A DNA stretch of 64,000 bases from Akkermansia muciniphila. GTDB taxonomy: Bacteria > Verrucomicrobiota > Verrucomicrobiia > Verrucomicrobiales > Akkermansiaceae. Where the stretch lies: positions 37,695 through 101,694 of the forward strand of contig NZ_JABDHQ010000011.1 of assembly GCF_018709685.1 (NCBI RefSeq). Reading direction: 5' to 3'. This document shows positions 55,187 to 63,806 of the stretch, piece by piece; the stretch's first letter is position 1; every line of letters begins with the position of its first letter. The position numbers and the translations under genes are program-made. The notes under the pieces are model-generated. The model had not been told where the DNA came from, ran no database searches, and was given only the letters and a program-made list of their open reading frames with translations.

Positions 55187-55225
55187 ATGATTCAAATTAA
55201 GTCGAAGCAAGAAGGGAAGACCGGA

Positions 55226-55801
55226 TTACTCGCCGGATTCCGGCTGGAAGCGGGCAGCTTCCGATTCCTCAGCAATTTTGGCCGGTTCAATATGGAGGAG
55301 CTTCCGGAAACTGTCCATACCGTCTTCATCATCTATTTTCAAAGGATTCATGAACATCGTACTCAAAGAGCCCGTCAAAGTTCCCTGCTTGTCCTGTTTG
55401 AGTTCTTTTGAGTTCAAGAAGACATACCACAGCTCCCCCTGTTCCTGCGTAGAAATAAAACGATGCCCCTCTTCCTCCCTGATCAACCCGGAGGGTGGCA
55501 AGGATTCATCCTTCCGGTGAAGGATAAGAATGCCGCCCACGGGAGCAGTTCCCCGGAGCGTTTGTACAATACGGGTTTGAGAAGCTTTATCCCACAAATG
55601 ACCTTTTCCTTCCGGTAATGGTACATACCTGGATTCATACACACAGACTAAAAGTACGGTGTCTGAATTTTTCAAATGGCGGGCAAGGACATCCTCTTGT
55701 GATTCGTGGACAATATCCTTATCTTTTAAGAGATCAGCATGAGAATATGTTACCGACAGAAGAGATAACAAGAATGCTGGGATAAAAAAAATATTCCTCA
55801 T
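55226..55801 (-). CDS. Exported protein, candidate immunity partner of the Tae4-like effector
   Basis: 191 residues. A signal peptide (MRNIFFIPAFLLSLLSVTYSHA) targets it out of the cytoplasm. The mature part is acidic, with TVLLVCVYESRYVPL, TRIVQTLRGTAPVGGILIL and GELWYVFLNSKE, a strand pattern recalling small OB-fold secreted domains. It has one Cys and no catalytic motif. It lies 124 bases downstream of the amidase-like gene on the same strand and just before a terminator. Tae4 immunity proteins (Tai4) are periplasmic, so order and export fit that role, but I see no direct Tai4 similarity. Confidence 0.65.
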   Translation of the reverse strand: MRNIFFIPAFLLSLLSVTYSHADLLKDKDIVHESQEDVLARHLKNSDTVLLVCVYESRYVPLPEGKGHLWDKASQTRIVQTLRGTAPVGGILILHRKDESLPPSGLIREEEGHRFISTQEQGELWYVFLNSKELKQDKQGTLTGSLSTMFMNPLKIDDEDGMDSFRKLLHIEPAKIAEESEAARFQPESGE

Positions 55802-55925
55802 ACTTCAAATAGTATAGAGATGGATATCAAGACAAGTCAAGGGTAATTAGAAAGATAACCTTTCCAATAAAAGGGGAGCGAGATTTCTCACTTCCTGGTA
55901 ATAATCCCAATTTGAGTTATTTCTC

Positions 55926-56894
55926 TTACTCAAGAGATGACCGGTATAACAGCCAAACTCCACCTGATACGTAATACCCTATTTCCTGATTATCCCCAGG
56001 GCACAGGCCCACATGTCCAGAATGCCCAAAGATGACAATATCTCCTGATTGTGGAGTGGAATAATCTGTACTGTCATCATAATCAAATCCCTTACAACCG
56101 AGATTCGTCATGATCGTGTTTTTTAAATGGTTGATCATTGCTTCTGCATTGACAACAATATGTTTGCCTAATGCCGCAGGATCACTTTCAGGAGTCATAC
56201 CGGGATTAAGGATGGAAATATCTCCGCCCATCAGCTCAACGTTATCAGCGGCAGGTTTTCCATTGCCGTATTTAACATCAGCCAAGCGATAACCACAGCG
56301 ATTAAGAGCGATACTTAAGCGGGTGGCACATGTATCTTGCCCTGCCATTTTCTTTGCGACTTTTTCTCCGAATTTCTCCCAAACTCTATTTTTATCTTCG
56401 GGAGTAATGGTAAGATAATCTACAAGGCCGGCATAGTTATTGAGGAGTTTTTGAGCTTCTTCTTTTGTCATCAAGTTTTTAGGTGCGTCAATTTCCCAAA
56501 GTTCCAGATCGACTTCTCCCATCTTGGGAACGAATTCCTCTGCATTGGGATATGGGGCGATGGCTTCCGGGACTTCCTCGTTCCGGTGCTGGAGCTTGGT
56601 ATAGTGGAATCCTTTCTTGAGGTGTACGGGGTCTCCTGTCTTGGATTTGGATGAGTTCGTGCCCGTGATTTCCACGACCTTCTGGCCGTTGATTTCAATG
56701 TAGCCGTTATCATCCAAAGTGACGGAGAAAGTATAATCTCCTTCTTCCGCGATGCGGATATAGCCTTCCCAGTTATGGGCGACGGTTTCTTCCGTCTTGT
56801 GCCATGCGATCTTGGGGGCGGCTTTTTTCGTCACCTTGTAACGGCGGTTGTTCTCAGCATCCAGCGGGTGAAATGGTTTAGTTGATATAGCCAT
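55926..56894 (-). CDS. PA14-like domain fused to a Tae4-like peptidoglycan amidase
   Basis: 322 residues, no signal peptide. Residues 36-105 resemble a PA14 carbohydrate-binding module (NWEGYIRIAEEGDYTFSVTL, then DDNGYIEINGQKVVE). Residues 150-322 resemble the type VI amidase effector 4 fold: VWEKFGEKVAKKMAG, then DTCATRLSIALNRCG with candidate nucleophile Cys189, and GDIVIFGHSGHVGLCPGD with candidate His294 and Asp301. Tae4 enzymes cut D-Glu-mDAP bonds in peptidoglycan. Lack of a signal peptide fits delivery by a contractile or other contact-dependent system, none of which is in the window. Base composition is AT-rich against neighbours, and it lies in a tRNA-integrated islet. Confidence 0.75.
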   Translation of the reverse strand: MAISTKPFHPLDAENNRRYKVTKKAAPKIAWHKTEETVAHNWEGYIRIAEEGDYTFSVTLDDNGYIEINGQKVVEITGTNSSKSKTGDPVHLKKGFHYTKLQHRNEEVPEAIAPYPNAEEFVPKMGEVDLELWEIDAPKNLMTKEEAQKLLNNYAGLVDYLTITPEDKNRVWEKFGEKVAKKMAGQDTCATRLSIALNRCGYRLADVKYGNGKPAADNVELMGGDISILNPGMTPESDPAALGKHIVVNAEAMINHLKNTIMTNLGCKGFDYDDSTDYSTPQSGDIVIFGHSGHVGLCPGDNQEIGYYVSGGVWLLYRSSLE

Positions 56895-57123
56895 AATGTT
56901 ATGTTTTCTAATCGTTTATTGTTGAATTAACTGAACATTCAGTATCATAGATACCTTGAAAAATTTCTCGTTCCTTATCAACACGTTTAACACGTAGTCT
57001 ACCCGTCATTCGACACGTGAAGGAAAAGGCTAAAACTGCACGATAATCAAGCGGAAAATAAAGGGTCTGAAAGGGGTACAAGAAACACAACCATTGATTA
57101 TCAATAGCCAAAAATTGAATTCT

Positions 57124-57195
57124 CTTCGTTCGGGACGAAGAGGTCGCAGGTTCGAATCCTGTCAGCTCGACCACTTTTAAAAAGCCGCCTCCGGG
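57124..57195 (+). repeat. attR-like repeat: orphan tRNA-Pro 3' half plus terminator
   Basis: Direct repeat of 54769-54840 with one mismatch. Lacks the 5' half of the tRNA, so is not a functional tRNA gene. Beyond the shared CCGGG the terminator right arm differs (AGGTTTTTTT), consistent with the original chromosomal copy lying on one side only. Confidence 0.9.
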
Positions 57196-57279
57196 AGGTT
57201 TTTTTATGGACTGATTAAATCAGTCATCCGTCAAATTTCCCATTGCCCCGCGCCCGCTTCTTTCCCTAAAATATAGGTA

Positions 57280-58125
57280 ATGAGTGAATACTACCTGAAA
57301 CTCCCCGGTGATTCCCAGCCGAGAGCCTATTCCGAATATGAGGTCCGCGAATTTCTGGGACAGGGAGTGATCGACTCAACAACGCTCACCTGGAAACAGG
57401 GTATGGCTGGATGGCTGCCCGTGGAACAGGTTCTGCCGGCCATGTCCCCCGCCCCGGAAAAAATCCGGGATGAAGAAGAGGAAAGCCTCCCGAAAGACCA
57501 GCCATACCGTTTGCGGTATCCCCTGGCGGGACTTGCCAGATTATCCATCCTGGCATGCATCGTCCTGCTCCCCTGCATGCTCTGGAGCAGTTGGATTGTC
57601 TTTTCCAACAATACCGCCAGCTATGAGGAAATCCAGGCGGCTATTCAGCAGAGCATGGCCCAGCTTCCTTCCTCTGTAGCGCCGATGGTCTTCCTCTTCA
57701 GCATTCTGTTCATTCCTTCCCTGCTGATCCAACTGATCTGGCTGTACCGGGCGTGCGCCAATGTTCATGGCTTCCACATTCAGGGACTCCGGTTCACGCC
57801 TTTCCTGAGCGTTCTCCTGAGCTGCATGCCCGTAGTAGGCATGGTGCTGAATGCCCTGATTCTTCAGGAGCTGTACCGGGCATCCAAAAATCCGGCGGAG
57901 TGGATGCTGCAAACTCCGTCCCGCTCCCTGCGCTTGTACCTGCTCGTTACCACGGCACTGACCCTGTGCGCACTTTTCCCCTTTGGGGCGGAACATTACC
58001 TGGCGGCATTCCTGGTAATTGGCTCCCTGATGACGGCGGCCACCGTGCTGTGGCTGGTCTGCGTCCTGCAAATCAGCCGGAAACAGCAGGAGCTGGTTTC
58101 CAAAAATACGGACACGCGGCCCTGA
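57280..58125 (+). CDS. GYF_2 domain membrane protein (DUF4328-like)
   Basis: 281 residues. An N-terminal GYF_2 module (5-50: YYLKLPGDSQPRAYSEYEVREF and GMAGWLPVEQVL) is followed by an acidic linker and about six hydrophobic helices. LIWLYRACANVHGF and ALILQELYRASKNP match the spaced Arg-Ala-x-x-Asn and Glu-Leu-x-x-Ala-Ser motifs of DUF4328 proteins. This combination is common in Verrucomicrobiota and Bacteroidota. The function is unknown; the GYF module probably binds proline-rich peptides in the cytoplasm. Confidence 0.82.
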   Translation: MSEYYLKLPGDSQPRAYSEYEVREFLGQGVIDSTTLTWKQGMAGWLPVEQVLPAMSPAPEKIRDEEEESLPKDQPYRLRYPLAGLARLSILACIVLLPCMLWSSWIVFSNNTASYEEIQAAIQQSMAQLPSSVAPMVFLFSILFIPSLLIQLIWLYRACANVHGFHIQGLRFTPFLSVLLSCMPVVGMVLNALILQELYRASKNPAEWMLQTPSRSLRLYLLVTTALTLCALFPFGAEHYLAAFLVIGSLMTAATVLWLVCVLQISRKQQELVSKNTDTRP

Positions 58126-58143
58126 CCGCCGGACATCCTCCGT

Positions 58144-59013
58144 TCAGCGCCCTTCCTTCTTCCCCGTGTCCGGCTGGCCATCCGGCAGGATCTTGTCCAG
58201 AGCTTCCATGCTGTTGTCCCTGTACAGGTTTTCCAGCAGTTTTTCCCATCCCGCCGCCATTTGAACCTGTTTCAGGGCAATAATGGGATCAGGCATCACC
58301 ATGCCAGGAGGGGGGGCGTACTGTTTCAGCACTTCATCCGGGTTGATCCGGTTGAATATTGTCTTTCCATAACCCGGCATCCCCGCTTCATGGGCAATGG
58401 ATTCAACCATTTCAAAATGCAGATGGGCCAGATAATTCCCATGCGCCGTGCCTACGGTGCCGATCTGCTCTCCGCGGCCCACCAGGGAACCCAGGGGAAT
58501 ATCACTGACGGTTTTCAAATGGGCATACAGGCTCTGCACAAAACGGCCGTCCGGCAGGCGGTGGAGCAGCACCACCACATTGCCCCAGTCAGGAGAAGGT
58601 TCGCCCGCGTAAACAAGCAGGCCGCGCCCGGCGGCGCGCACCGGAAGGCCTTCATCCGTGTTCTCCCCGCCAATTCCATTCAAATCCTGTCCGGTATGCC
58701 GTCCGCCGCGCGGGACATTCATGTCCCCCAGTCCCTGAGCAACGTAGGTAAACGCGCCATTCTCATCTCCCAGCGGGGACGTAAACACATCTGCCAGCGG
58801 GGCCTTGGCCAACTCCTGGGGAGTAAATAAAATCATCCTGTAATCTACAGGGACGGGAGCGGACAAGGGTACATCCTCATCATAAATATTATGGCGCATT
58901 CCTGCCTCCAGAGAGGCGGCGCGGCTAGCCTTGTACCAGGCAAACGCCGTTATCAGGACACAGGCCGTTCCCAGAAGGCCCAGGATGACGCGGGATGTCG
59001 TCTTGTCTATCAT
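58144..59013 (-). CDS. M23-family metallopeptidase, membrane-anchored
   Basis: 289 residues. One N-terminal hydrophobic helix (9-26) anchors it or serves as an uncleaved signal. The LytM core (about 75-220) has HTGQDLNG (zinc His and Asp ligands) and HLHFE (catalytic/zinc His pair), with GRGLLVYAGEPSPDWGNVVV between. M23 enzymes cut peptidoglycan cross-links or other Gly-rich peptides. It is the last gene of a long minus-strand run beginning at dapA, the dap part of which also serves peptidoglycan precursor supply. Confidence 0.88.
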   Translation of the reverse strand: MIDKTTSRVILGLLGTACVLITAFAWYKASRAASLEAGMRHNIYDEDVPLSAPVPVDYRMILFTPQELAKAPLADVFTSPLGDENGAFTYVAQGLGDMNVPRGGRHTGQDLNGIGGENTDEGLPVRAAGRGLLVYAGEPSPDWGNVVVLLHRLPDGRFVQSLYAHLKTVSDIPLGSLVGRGEQIGTVGTAHGNYLAHLHFEMVESIAHEAGMPGYGKTIFNRINPDEVLKQYAPPPGMVMPDPIIALKQVQMAAGWEKLLENLYRDNSMEALDKILPDGQPDTGKKEGR

Positions 59014-59060
59014 CGTCCCGACTTTATATCCACTCCGCCGGATTTACAACCCCAAGATGG

Positions 59061-59996
59061 TCAGTCCAGCGTCTGCGGGAATTTTTCAGCCCACAGCACG
59101 CGCGCCGCGCGGATGTCTTCCGCGGAGGCGCGGCCTGAAAGTTCCCAGACCAGCGGGACTCCATGCGGGAAAAAGGGCAGCAGGCGTTCAAACGGCACCC
59201 CGCCGCCCAGCAGGGGGACCTGATGGTCCCGGGCCGGCCACTTGACGTCGTTCACATGGCCCCCTATTAAATGGGAGGACATTTTGCGAAGAAACTGCTC
59301 ATGATTCAGGATGAGCAGATTGTGCTTTCTCTGAATATGGCCGAAGTCATGCCAGTAACCAATGAAGGGGTTTTCACCAAACTCCTGCATCAGCAGGGCC
59401 ATTTCATCCTCACTGGGAACCTGCTCATAATGGCTGCGCCCCTCTATGCCCAGTTTTACGCCAAGTTCCGCGGCGCCGGGGAGAAGCTGCCGGATGGCTT
59501 CACGGGCGCGCTCCAGGTAAACGGGGGCCAGCCGGTTGCGGCGGCGCACAAACTCCCCCTTGGTTCCGGCGAAAGACTCCGTTCCCACCATTCCCTGCCG
59601 CGCCAGGCTCTGCAAATGGGCCGTATCCGTACGCTTCACCAGAGGCTCCACCGTACCCATGTGCAGGACAATGTATCCGGCCCCCAGGGCCGCGCCCTGT
59701 TCCATGGATTTTTTCGTCAGTTCAACCGCCTTGCTGCGCACCTGGGGCAGATCCGCTGTAAACGGCCTGCTGTCCGGTGCGTCCCCCACCTCGTCAATCG
59801 GAGCAGGGAAATAATTATGAACGCCGGCCACCTGCACCTTCCCTGCTTCCACCGCCTTCATGATACCCGGCAGGAGGGACAGCTTGATGCCGTGGGAAAG
59901 CTCCACATGGTCAAATCCCAGGGAGAGGATTTCATCAATCATCTCTTCCCCGTCCTGGTGGCGGTGGGAATTCCAGCATGTAGAAAATACCAGCAT
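59061..59996 (-). CDS. Sugar phosphate isomerase/epimerase (xylose isomerase-like TIM barrel)
   Basis: 311 residues of AP endonuclease 2/xylose isomerase-like fold: FSTCWNSHRHQDGEEMIDEI at the start, GFDHVELSH, VAGVHNYFP, VLHMGTVEP, LGIEGRSHYEQVPS (metal Glu), YWHDFGHIQ (metal His-Asp) and LIGGHVNDVKW. These metal-binding strands support an isomerase or epimerase of a small sugar. Substrate unknown. It lies 13 bases downstream of panB, 47 bases upstream of the M23 gene, so co-transcription is likely. Confidence 0.8.
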   Translation of the reverse strand: MLVFSTCWNSHRHQDGEEMIDEILSLGFDHVELSHGIKLSLLPGIMKAVEAGKVQVAGVHNYFPAPIDEVGDAPDSRPFTADLPQVRSKAVELTKKSMEQGAALGAGYIVLHMGTVEPLVKRTDTAHLQSLARQGMVGTESFAGTKGEFVRRRNRLAPVYLERAREAIRQLLPGAAELGVKLGIEGRSHYEQVPSEDEMALLMQEFGENPFIGYWHDFGHIQRKHNLLILNHEQFLRKMSSHLIGGHVNDVKWPARDHQVPLLGGGVPFERLLPFFPHGVPLVWELSGRASAEDIRAARVLWAEKFPQTLD

Positions 59997-60009
59997 GGGT
60001 TAAAATAAA

Positions 60010-60801
60010 TTATGATGACTTGATGGAACCCGGCTCCGTATAGGAATCCTTCATCCACTCCTTGACAGCGGCAGTCATACTGCCGGCCACGTCTGCGCGG
60101 GGTTTAACGAAAGCGGGAACAAACCACGGGAATGCGCCCACCAGATCATGAATCACCACCACGTCCCCGTCACACGTATGGGCGCCGGATCCAATGCCCA
60201 GCGTGGGAATGGGGGAATGGACGGTAATCTGACGGGCCGCATGGGGCGTTACTCCTTCCACGACCACGGCGCAGGCGCCCGCCTCTGCCACGGCTTTTAC
60301 GTCCCTCACCAGGGCTTCCGCCTCCGCGGAGGATTTCCCCTTAATCTTGTAACCGCCTTCCTCCAGCACCTTCTGTGGCAAAAGGCCGATGTGTCCCACC
60401 ACGGGAATGCCGGAATCTACAATGGCGCGGATCTTTTCCGCCTGGGATGCCCCACCTTCCAGTTTGACGGCGTCCGCTCCGGCCTGAAACAGCCGCCTGG
60501 CGGATTGCACGGCCTCCTCCACCGTATCATAGGTATGAATGGGCATATCCCCCACCAGCAGAGCGTTCTTTACGCCGCGAGCCGCAGCTTCCACATGGTG
60601 GAGCATGTGGTCCAGCGTCACGTGGGTGGTATCCGGGAACCCCAGAAGCACCATTCCCACGGAATCCCCTACCAGGACAATGTCCACGCCGGCTTCATCC
60701 AGAAGACGGCCCGTAGGATAGTCATAACCGGTTACCAGCGTCACGTACCGCCTGTTCTTGCAGGCGCGGATGCGTTCCGCTTTTTCAAGAGATTGATTCA
60801 T
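60010..60801 (-). CDS. panB: 3-methyl-2-oxobutanoate hydroxymethyltransferase
   Basis: 263 residues, standard PanB length. VTGYDYPTGRLLDEAGVDIVLVGDS (start of barrel with Mg-binding Asp; two Asp in VLVGDSVGMV), LVGDMP, VKLEGG and HIGLLPQ are all diagnostic. It makes ketopantoate for pantothenate and CoA synthesis. 20 bases downstream of folK and 13 upstream of the epimerase gene, in one operon. panC and panD are not in the window. Confidence 0.95.
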   Translation of the reverse strand: MNQSLEKAERIRACKNRRYVTLVTGYDYPTGRLLDEAGVDIVLVGDSVGMVLLGFPDTTHVTLDHMLHHVEAAARGVKNALLVGDMPIHTYDTVEEAVQSARRLFQAGADAVKLEGGASQAEKIRAIVDSGIPVVGHIGLLPQKVLEEGGYKIKGKSSAEAEALVRDVKAVAEAGACAVVVEGVTPHAARQITVHSPIPTLGIGSGAHTCDGDVVVIHDLVGAFPWFVPAFVKPRADVAGSMTAAVKEWMKDSYTEPGSIKSS

Positions 60802-60821
60802 GATGTTCAGTAAACAAGCAG

Positions 60822-61331
60822 TTACCAGCGTTCCAAAACCAGGAGCGGATCAGCCTCATCCGTATCCAGTTCCGCCAGCAGCTCGGCAACCGTCTTATCC
60901 TGCCGGGGCAGAATGAGGTCCGGCCTGATGTCGGAAAGAGGTTTCAGGACAAACTTTCTGAGATGGGCCCTGGGATGGGGAAGGATCAGGCGCGGGGAAT
61001 CATTCACCACCATGTCTCCCACATAAATGATGTCCACGTCCGCAGTACGGGGCTCGCAGCGGATGCCGGAGCGGACGCGTCCCAATGCACGTTCTATACC
61101 CTGGCAGTGCACCAGCAGCTCTTCCACCGTGCCCGGCCAGGTAAACTCCACCACGGCATTCAAATAATCATCCGCGCCGTGCGGGCAGCCCTGGGGACTG
61201 GTAGCATACAGGGAGGATTGTAAAAAAGGATCGTCGGACAGGCTCATCTGCAGCAGATGGTCCCGGGCCTGGACCATCAGGCTGTTCTTGTCCCCAAGAT
61301 TGGAACCCAGTGCGATGCCGGCTCTCTTCAT
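60822..61331 (-). CDS. folK: 2-amino-4-hydroxy-6-hydroxymethyldihydropteridine pyrophosphokinase
   Basis: 169 residues from ATG 61331, chosen because HPPK starts directly with the strand before LGSNLGDK; an upstream start six codons away exists. Motifs: IALGSNLGDKNSL, VEFTWPGTVEELLVHCQGIERALGR and EPRTADVDIIYVGD with the two Mg-binding Asp, then LPHPRAHLRKFVLKPL. It pyrophosphorylates hydroxymethyl-dihydropterin in folate synthesis. Central gene of the dapA-dapB-folK-panB run. Confidence 0.94.
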   Translation of the reverse strand: MKRAGIALGSNLGDKNSLMVQARDHLLQMSLSDDPFLQSSLYATSPQGCPHGADDYLNAVVEFTWPGTVEELLVHCQGIERALGRVRSGIRCEPRTADVDIIYVGDMVVNDSPRLILPHPRAHLRKFVLKPLSDIRPDLILPRQDKTVAELLAELDTDEADPLLVLERW

Positions 61332-61390
61332 CACGCAAAAAAGCGCCATGGCCGCTCCGGGAAAGAAGGACGGCCATGACGCCGGAAAAA

Positions 61391-62131
61391 TTACAGTTCA
61401 GACAGGCCCAGGACGTCTTCCATGGTATACAGTCCCGGTTCCTTTCCCTGGAGCCAGAGGGCGGCGCGAACCGCTCCGGAAGCGAACGTCATGCGGCTGG
61501 ACGCCTTATGGGTCAGTTCCAGGCGTTCGCCGTCAGAGGCAAACACCACGGTATGGTCACCCACTACATCCCCCCCCCGCAGGGAATGCATGCCTATCTC
61601 CTTGGCCGGACGCGGTCCCACCAGGCCTTCGCGGCCAAAGACTACGCTGTCCTCATAATTCCGGTCAATGGCGCCGGACAAAATTTCAGCCAGGGTCCGG
61701 GCCGTGCCGGAAGGAGAGTCTATCTTGTGGCGATGGTGCATTTCCATCACTTCAATGTCACAACTGTCTCCCAGAATCTGGGCCGCCTTGCGCGTCAGCC
61801 AGAACAGGGCGTTCACTCCTGCGGAATAATTGGAGGCAAACACGATCGGGATGGATGCGGCTGCATCCATAATTTCCTGCCGTTCCAGAGCCGTATGGCC
61901 CGTGGTGCCGATCACCAGGGGCTTGTTATTGGCCACGGCTTCAGCCAGCAGGGTGCTGGTGAAAGCATGGTGGGAAAAATCAATGACGACGTCGCACTTG
62001 GCGAGGGCCGGATAGAGCTCCTGGCCCTGGTCATGCGTGGCGCCCACGCAAGTGTCCGGATTCTGCGTCACCGCCTCCTGGACGGCCTGGCCCATGCGGC
62101 CGGAAATACCTGTAACAAGAATGGAAATCAT
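61391..62131 (-). CDS. dapB: 4-hydroxy-tetrahydrodipicolinate reductase
   Basis: 246 residues. NAD(P)-binding ILVTGISGRMGQAV, VVIDFSHHAFTSTLL, GTTGH, the catalytic segment EMHHRHKIDSPSGTA (His-His-x-x-Lys) and GRPAKEIGMHSLRGGDVVG-type end, here VGPRPAKEIGMHSLRGGD. It reduces the dapA product on the way to diaminopimelate and lysine. 12 bases downstream of dapA; clearly the same operon. Confidence 0.96.
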   Translation of the reverse strand: MISILVTGISGRMGQAVQEAVTQNPDTCVGATHDQGQELYPALAKCDVVIDFSHHAFTSTLLAEAVANNKPLVIGTTGHTALERQEIMDAAASIPIVFASNYSAGVNALFWLTRKAAQILGDSCDIEVMEMHHRHKIDSPSGTARTLAEILSGAIDRNYEDSVVFGREGLVGPRPAKEIGMHSLRGGDVVGDHTVVFASDGERLELTHKASSRMTFASGAVRAALWLQGKEPGLYTMEDVLGLSEL

Positions 62132-62143
62132 ATAATTGAGATA

Positions 62144-63025
62144 TTAAAGAACGTTGAAACGTTGAAGAAGAGCGGAAAGCTGGGCCTCCTTCTCTTCCGG
62201 CAAAGGAACCAGGGGGAGGCGCACGCCGGGCTGAATATCGCCTCTCAGCGCCAGGGCCGCCTTGATCGGGACCGGGTTGCTGTCCAGCGTCATCAATCCC
62301 TTCATGAGGGGATAAAACGTCTTCTGGAGGGAAAGCATTTCTCCCATATTCCGGTCCAGTCCGGCCTTCACGATGGAATTCATGATGCCGGGAACCAGGT
62401 TGGAGGCCACGGAAACCAGACCGCTGGCTCCGCAGGCCATAAAGGGCACCGTCAGGCCGTCATCACCGCAAAGGACGGTAAAATCTTCAGGAACCACCTG
62501 CATGAGCTGGTTCACGCGGTCCACGCTGCCGCCTGCCTCCTTCACGCAAATGATATGGGGGCAGTCCCTGGCCAAGCGGCCAACCGTCTCCACACTGATC
62601 TCAATGCCGCAGCGGCCCGGAATGCTGTAAAGCATGATCGGGAGCCTGGTGGCGTCCGCAATGGCCTTGAAGTGGGCATAAACGCCATCCTGGGAAGGCT
62701 TGTTGTAATAAGGGCATACCTGAAGCGTACCATCCACGCCCATCTTCTCCGCCTCCTGCGTCATGTGGATGGCCTCTGCGGTGGCATTGGCCCCCGTGCC
62801 GGCGATCACCTGGATGCGGCCCGCAGCGTACTTGACGGCCAGTTCAATCACCCTCAAGTGCTCTTTTACAGTCAAGGTGGGGGATTCTCCTGTGGTGCCC
62901 ACGGCCACAATGCCGGCCACGCCGGCTGCAACCTGGGCTTCCACAAGCATTCTAAAAGCCTCTTCATCGAAACGGCCGCCGATAAAAGGAGTCACAATTG
63001 CTGTATAAAGACCTTGAAACTTCAT
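62144..63025 (-). CDS. dapA: 4-hydroxy-tetrahydrodipicolinate synthase
   Basis: 293 residues from ATG 63025 (MKFQGLYTAIVTPF), the usual DapA start; a second ATG lies six codons upstream. Motifs: TPFIGGRFDEEAF, VAVGTTGESPTLT with the Thr-Thr pair, VCPYYNKPSQDG with the catalytic Tyr, ILYSIPGRCG-like segment, and ICVKEAGG with the Schiff-base Lys. It condenses pyruvate and aspartate semialdehyde toward diaminopimelate. Start of the dense minus-strand operon. Confidence 0.96.
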   Translation of the reverse strand: MKFQGLYTAIVTPFIGGRFDEEAFRMLVEAQVAAGVAGIVAVGTTGESPTLTVKEHLRVIELAVKYAAGRIQVIAGTGANATAEAIHMTQEAEKMGVDGTLQVCPYYNKPSQDGVYAHFKAIADATRLPIMLYSIPGRCGIEISVETVGRLARDCPHIICVKEAGGSVDRVNQLMQVVPEDFTVLCGDDGLTVPFMACGASGLVSVASNLVPGIMNSIVKAGLDRNMGEMLSLQKTFYPLMKGLMTLDSNPVPIKAALALRGDIQPGVRLPLVPLPEEKEAQLSALLQRFNVL

Positions 63026-63098
63026 AACTTTACTTGGAAGCATACTATCTTAACAGACACTTTTTGTCACGACAGAATACAGAAATATGGCACGCCTA

Positions 63099-63806
63099 TC
63101 AGGCATCCAGAAACACCGTCCGTGAACAGGCGGAACAAAATTCCAGGTAGGACTTGAGAAAGGAGAGGGACGTTTCCGGACGGGCACCCTGCCTCCAGGC
63201 GGCCCTTCTCCCATTGACTACAATGTATTCCCGGTGGATATGCCTTCCTTCACTACCGCACAGGAACAGCACCGCCGCACAGGCGGAGGACGCCAGCCTG
63301 GAATGCGAGACATGCCGGAATACCGGGCGGTGAATCACCACCTGGCTCATTCTGACATCACTCCGGTTCAGGCTATCTTCCATCCCGGTCTCAGCCTCTT
63401 TCCACCTCACCTTCCTTTCGGAACGGGAAACCATATGAACGACCGTGGCGCCGGAAACAAAAGCATGCTCCAGCAAAACGGTCAGGTGGCCGCGTGCGGA
63501 ATAATTCAACCCCTTCACCTTAACAGCAGCATCTTCACAGGTAAGCAGATAATCCACGCGCCCATACAAGGTGTGCACCAGTCCAGCAAAGGAAGCCAGA
63601 TCGGGTGAATGGTCCAGCCGCCCGGACATGGCGAAGTGATTGGCTCCCGGAAGACAGCCGACCACGCGGGAGGACTCTTCACCGGACTCATGCAGCATGG
63701 CAACCGCAATTCCCTGGCAGGCAAATGCCCTAGCCGCCAAATATCCTATGTTGCCGGCGTTCCCCAGAATGACGGCAACAGGTTTCTGAATAATAGGAGA
63801 TTTCAT
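63099..63806 (-). CDS. SDR-like NAD(P)-binding protein without catalytic Tyr-Lys
   Basis: 235 residues from ATG 63806. A Rossmann glycine motif (VILGNAGNIGYLAARAF) and an SDR-like arrangement (GRVDYLLTCEDAAV, HMVSRSER, YIVVNGRRAAW at the end) are visible. However, the Tyr-x-x-x-Lys pair expected between strands 5 and 6 is not seen; the segment reads VRWKEAETG. It may bind a nucleotide without redox activity. It precedes dapA by 73 bases on the same strand. The glycine-rich motif supports the fold; function is open. Confidence 0.6.
   Translation of the reverse strand: MKSPIIQKPVAVILGNAGNIGYLAARAFACQGIAVAMLHESGEESSRVVGCLPGANHFAMSGRLDHSPDLASFAGLVHTLYGRVDYLLTCEDAAVKVKGLNYSARGHLTVLLEHAFVSGATVVHMVSRSERKVRWKEAETGMEDSLNRSDVRMSQVVIHRPVFRHVSHSRLASSACAAVLFLCGSEGRHIHREYIVVNGRRAAWRQGARPETSLSFLKSYLEFCSACSRTVFLDA

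Larger units (their letters stand above)
54851..55225. other. Left part of the tRNA-Pro islet
   Basis: 375 bases without an intact gene. It holds the possible coding remnant at 54962-55126 and the minus-strand terminator at 55156-55186. The first 110 bases are AT-rich and show no motif. Confidence 0.5.

Noticed and set aside
56908..57174. 88-codon minus-strand frame starting [18 protein letters not shown]
   Set aside because: The start is antisense to the tRNA-Pro half. This is the well-known false protein produced by reading tRNA antisense; the rest shows no motif.
61310..63157. 615-codon plus-strand frame
   Set aside because: Antisense to dapA and dapB.
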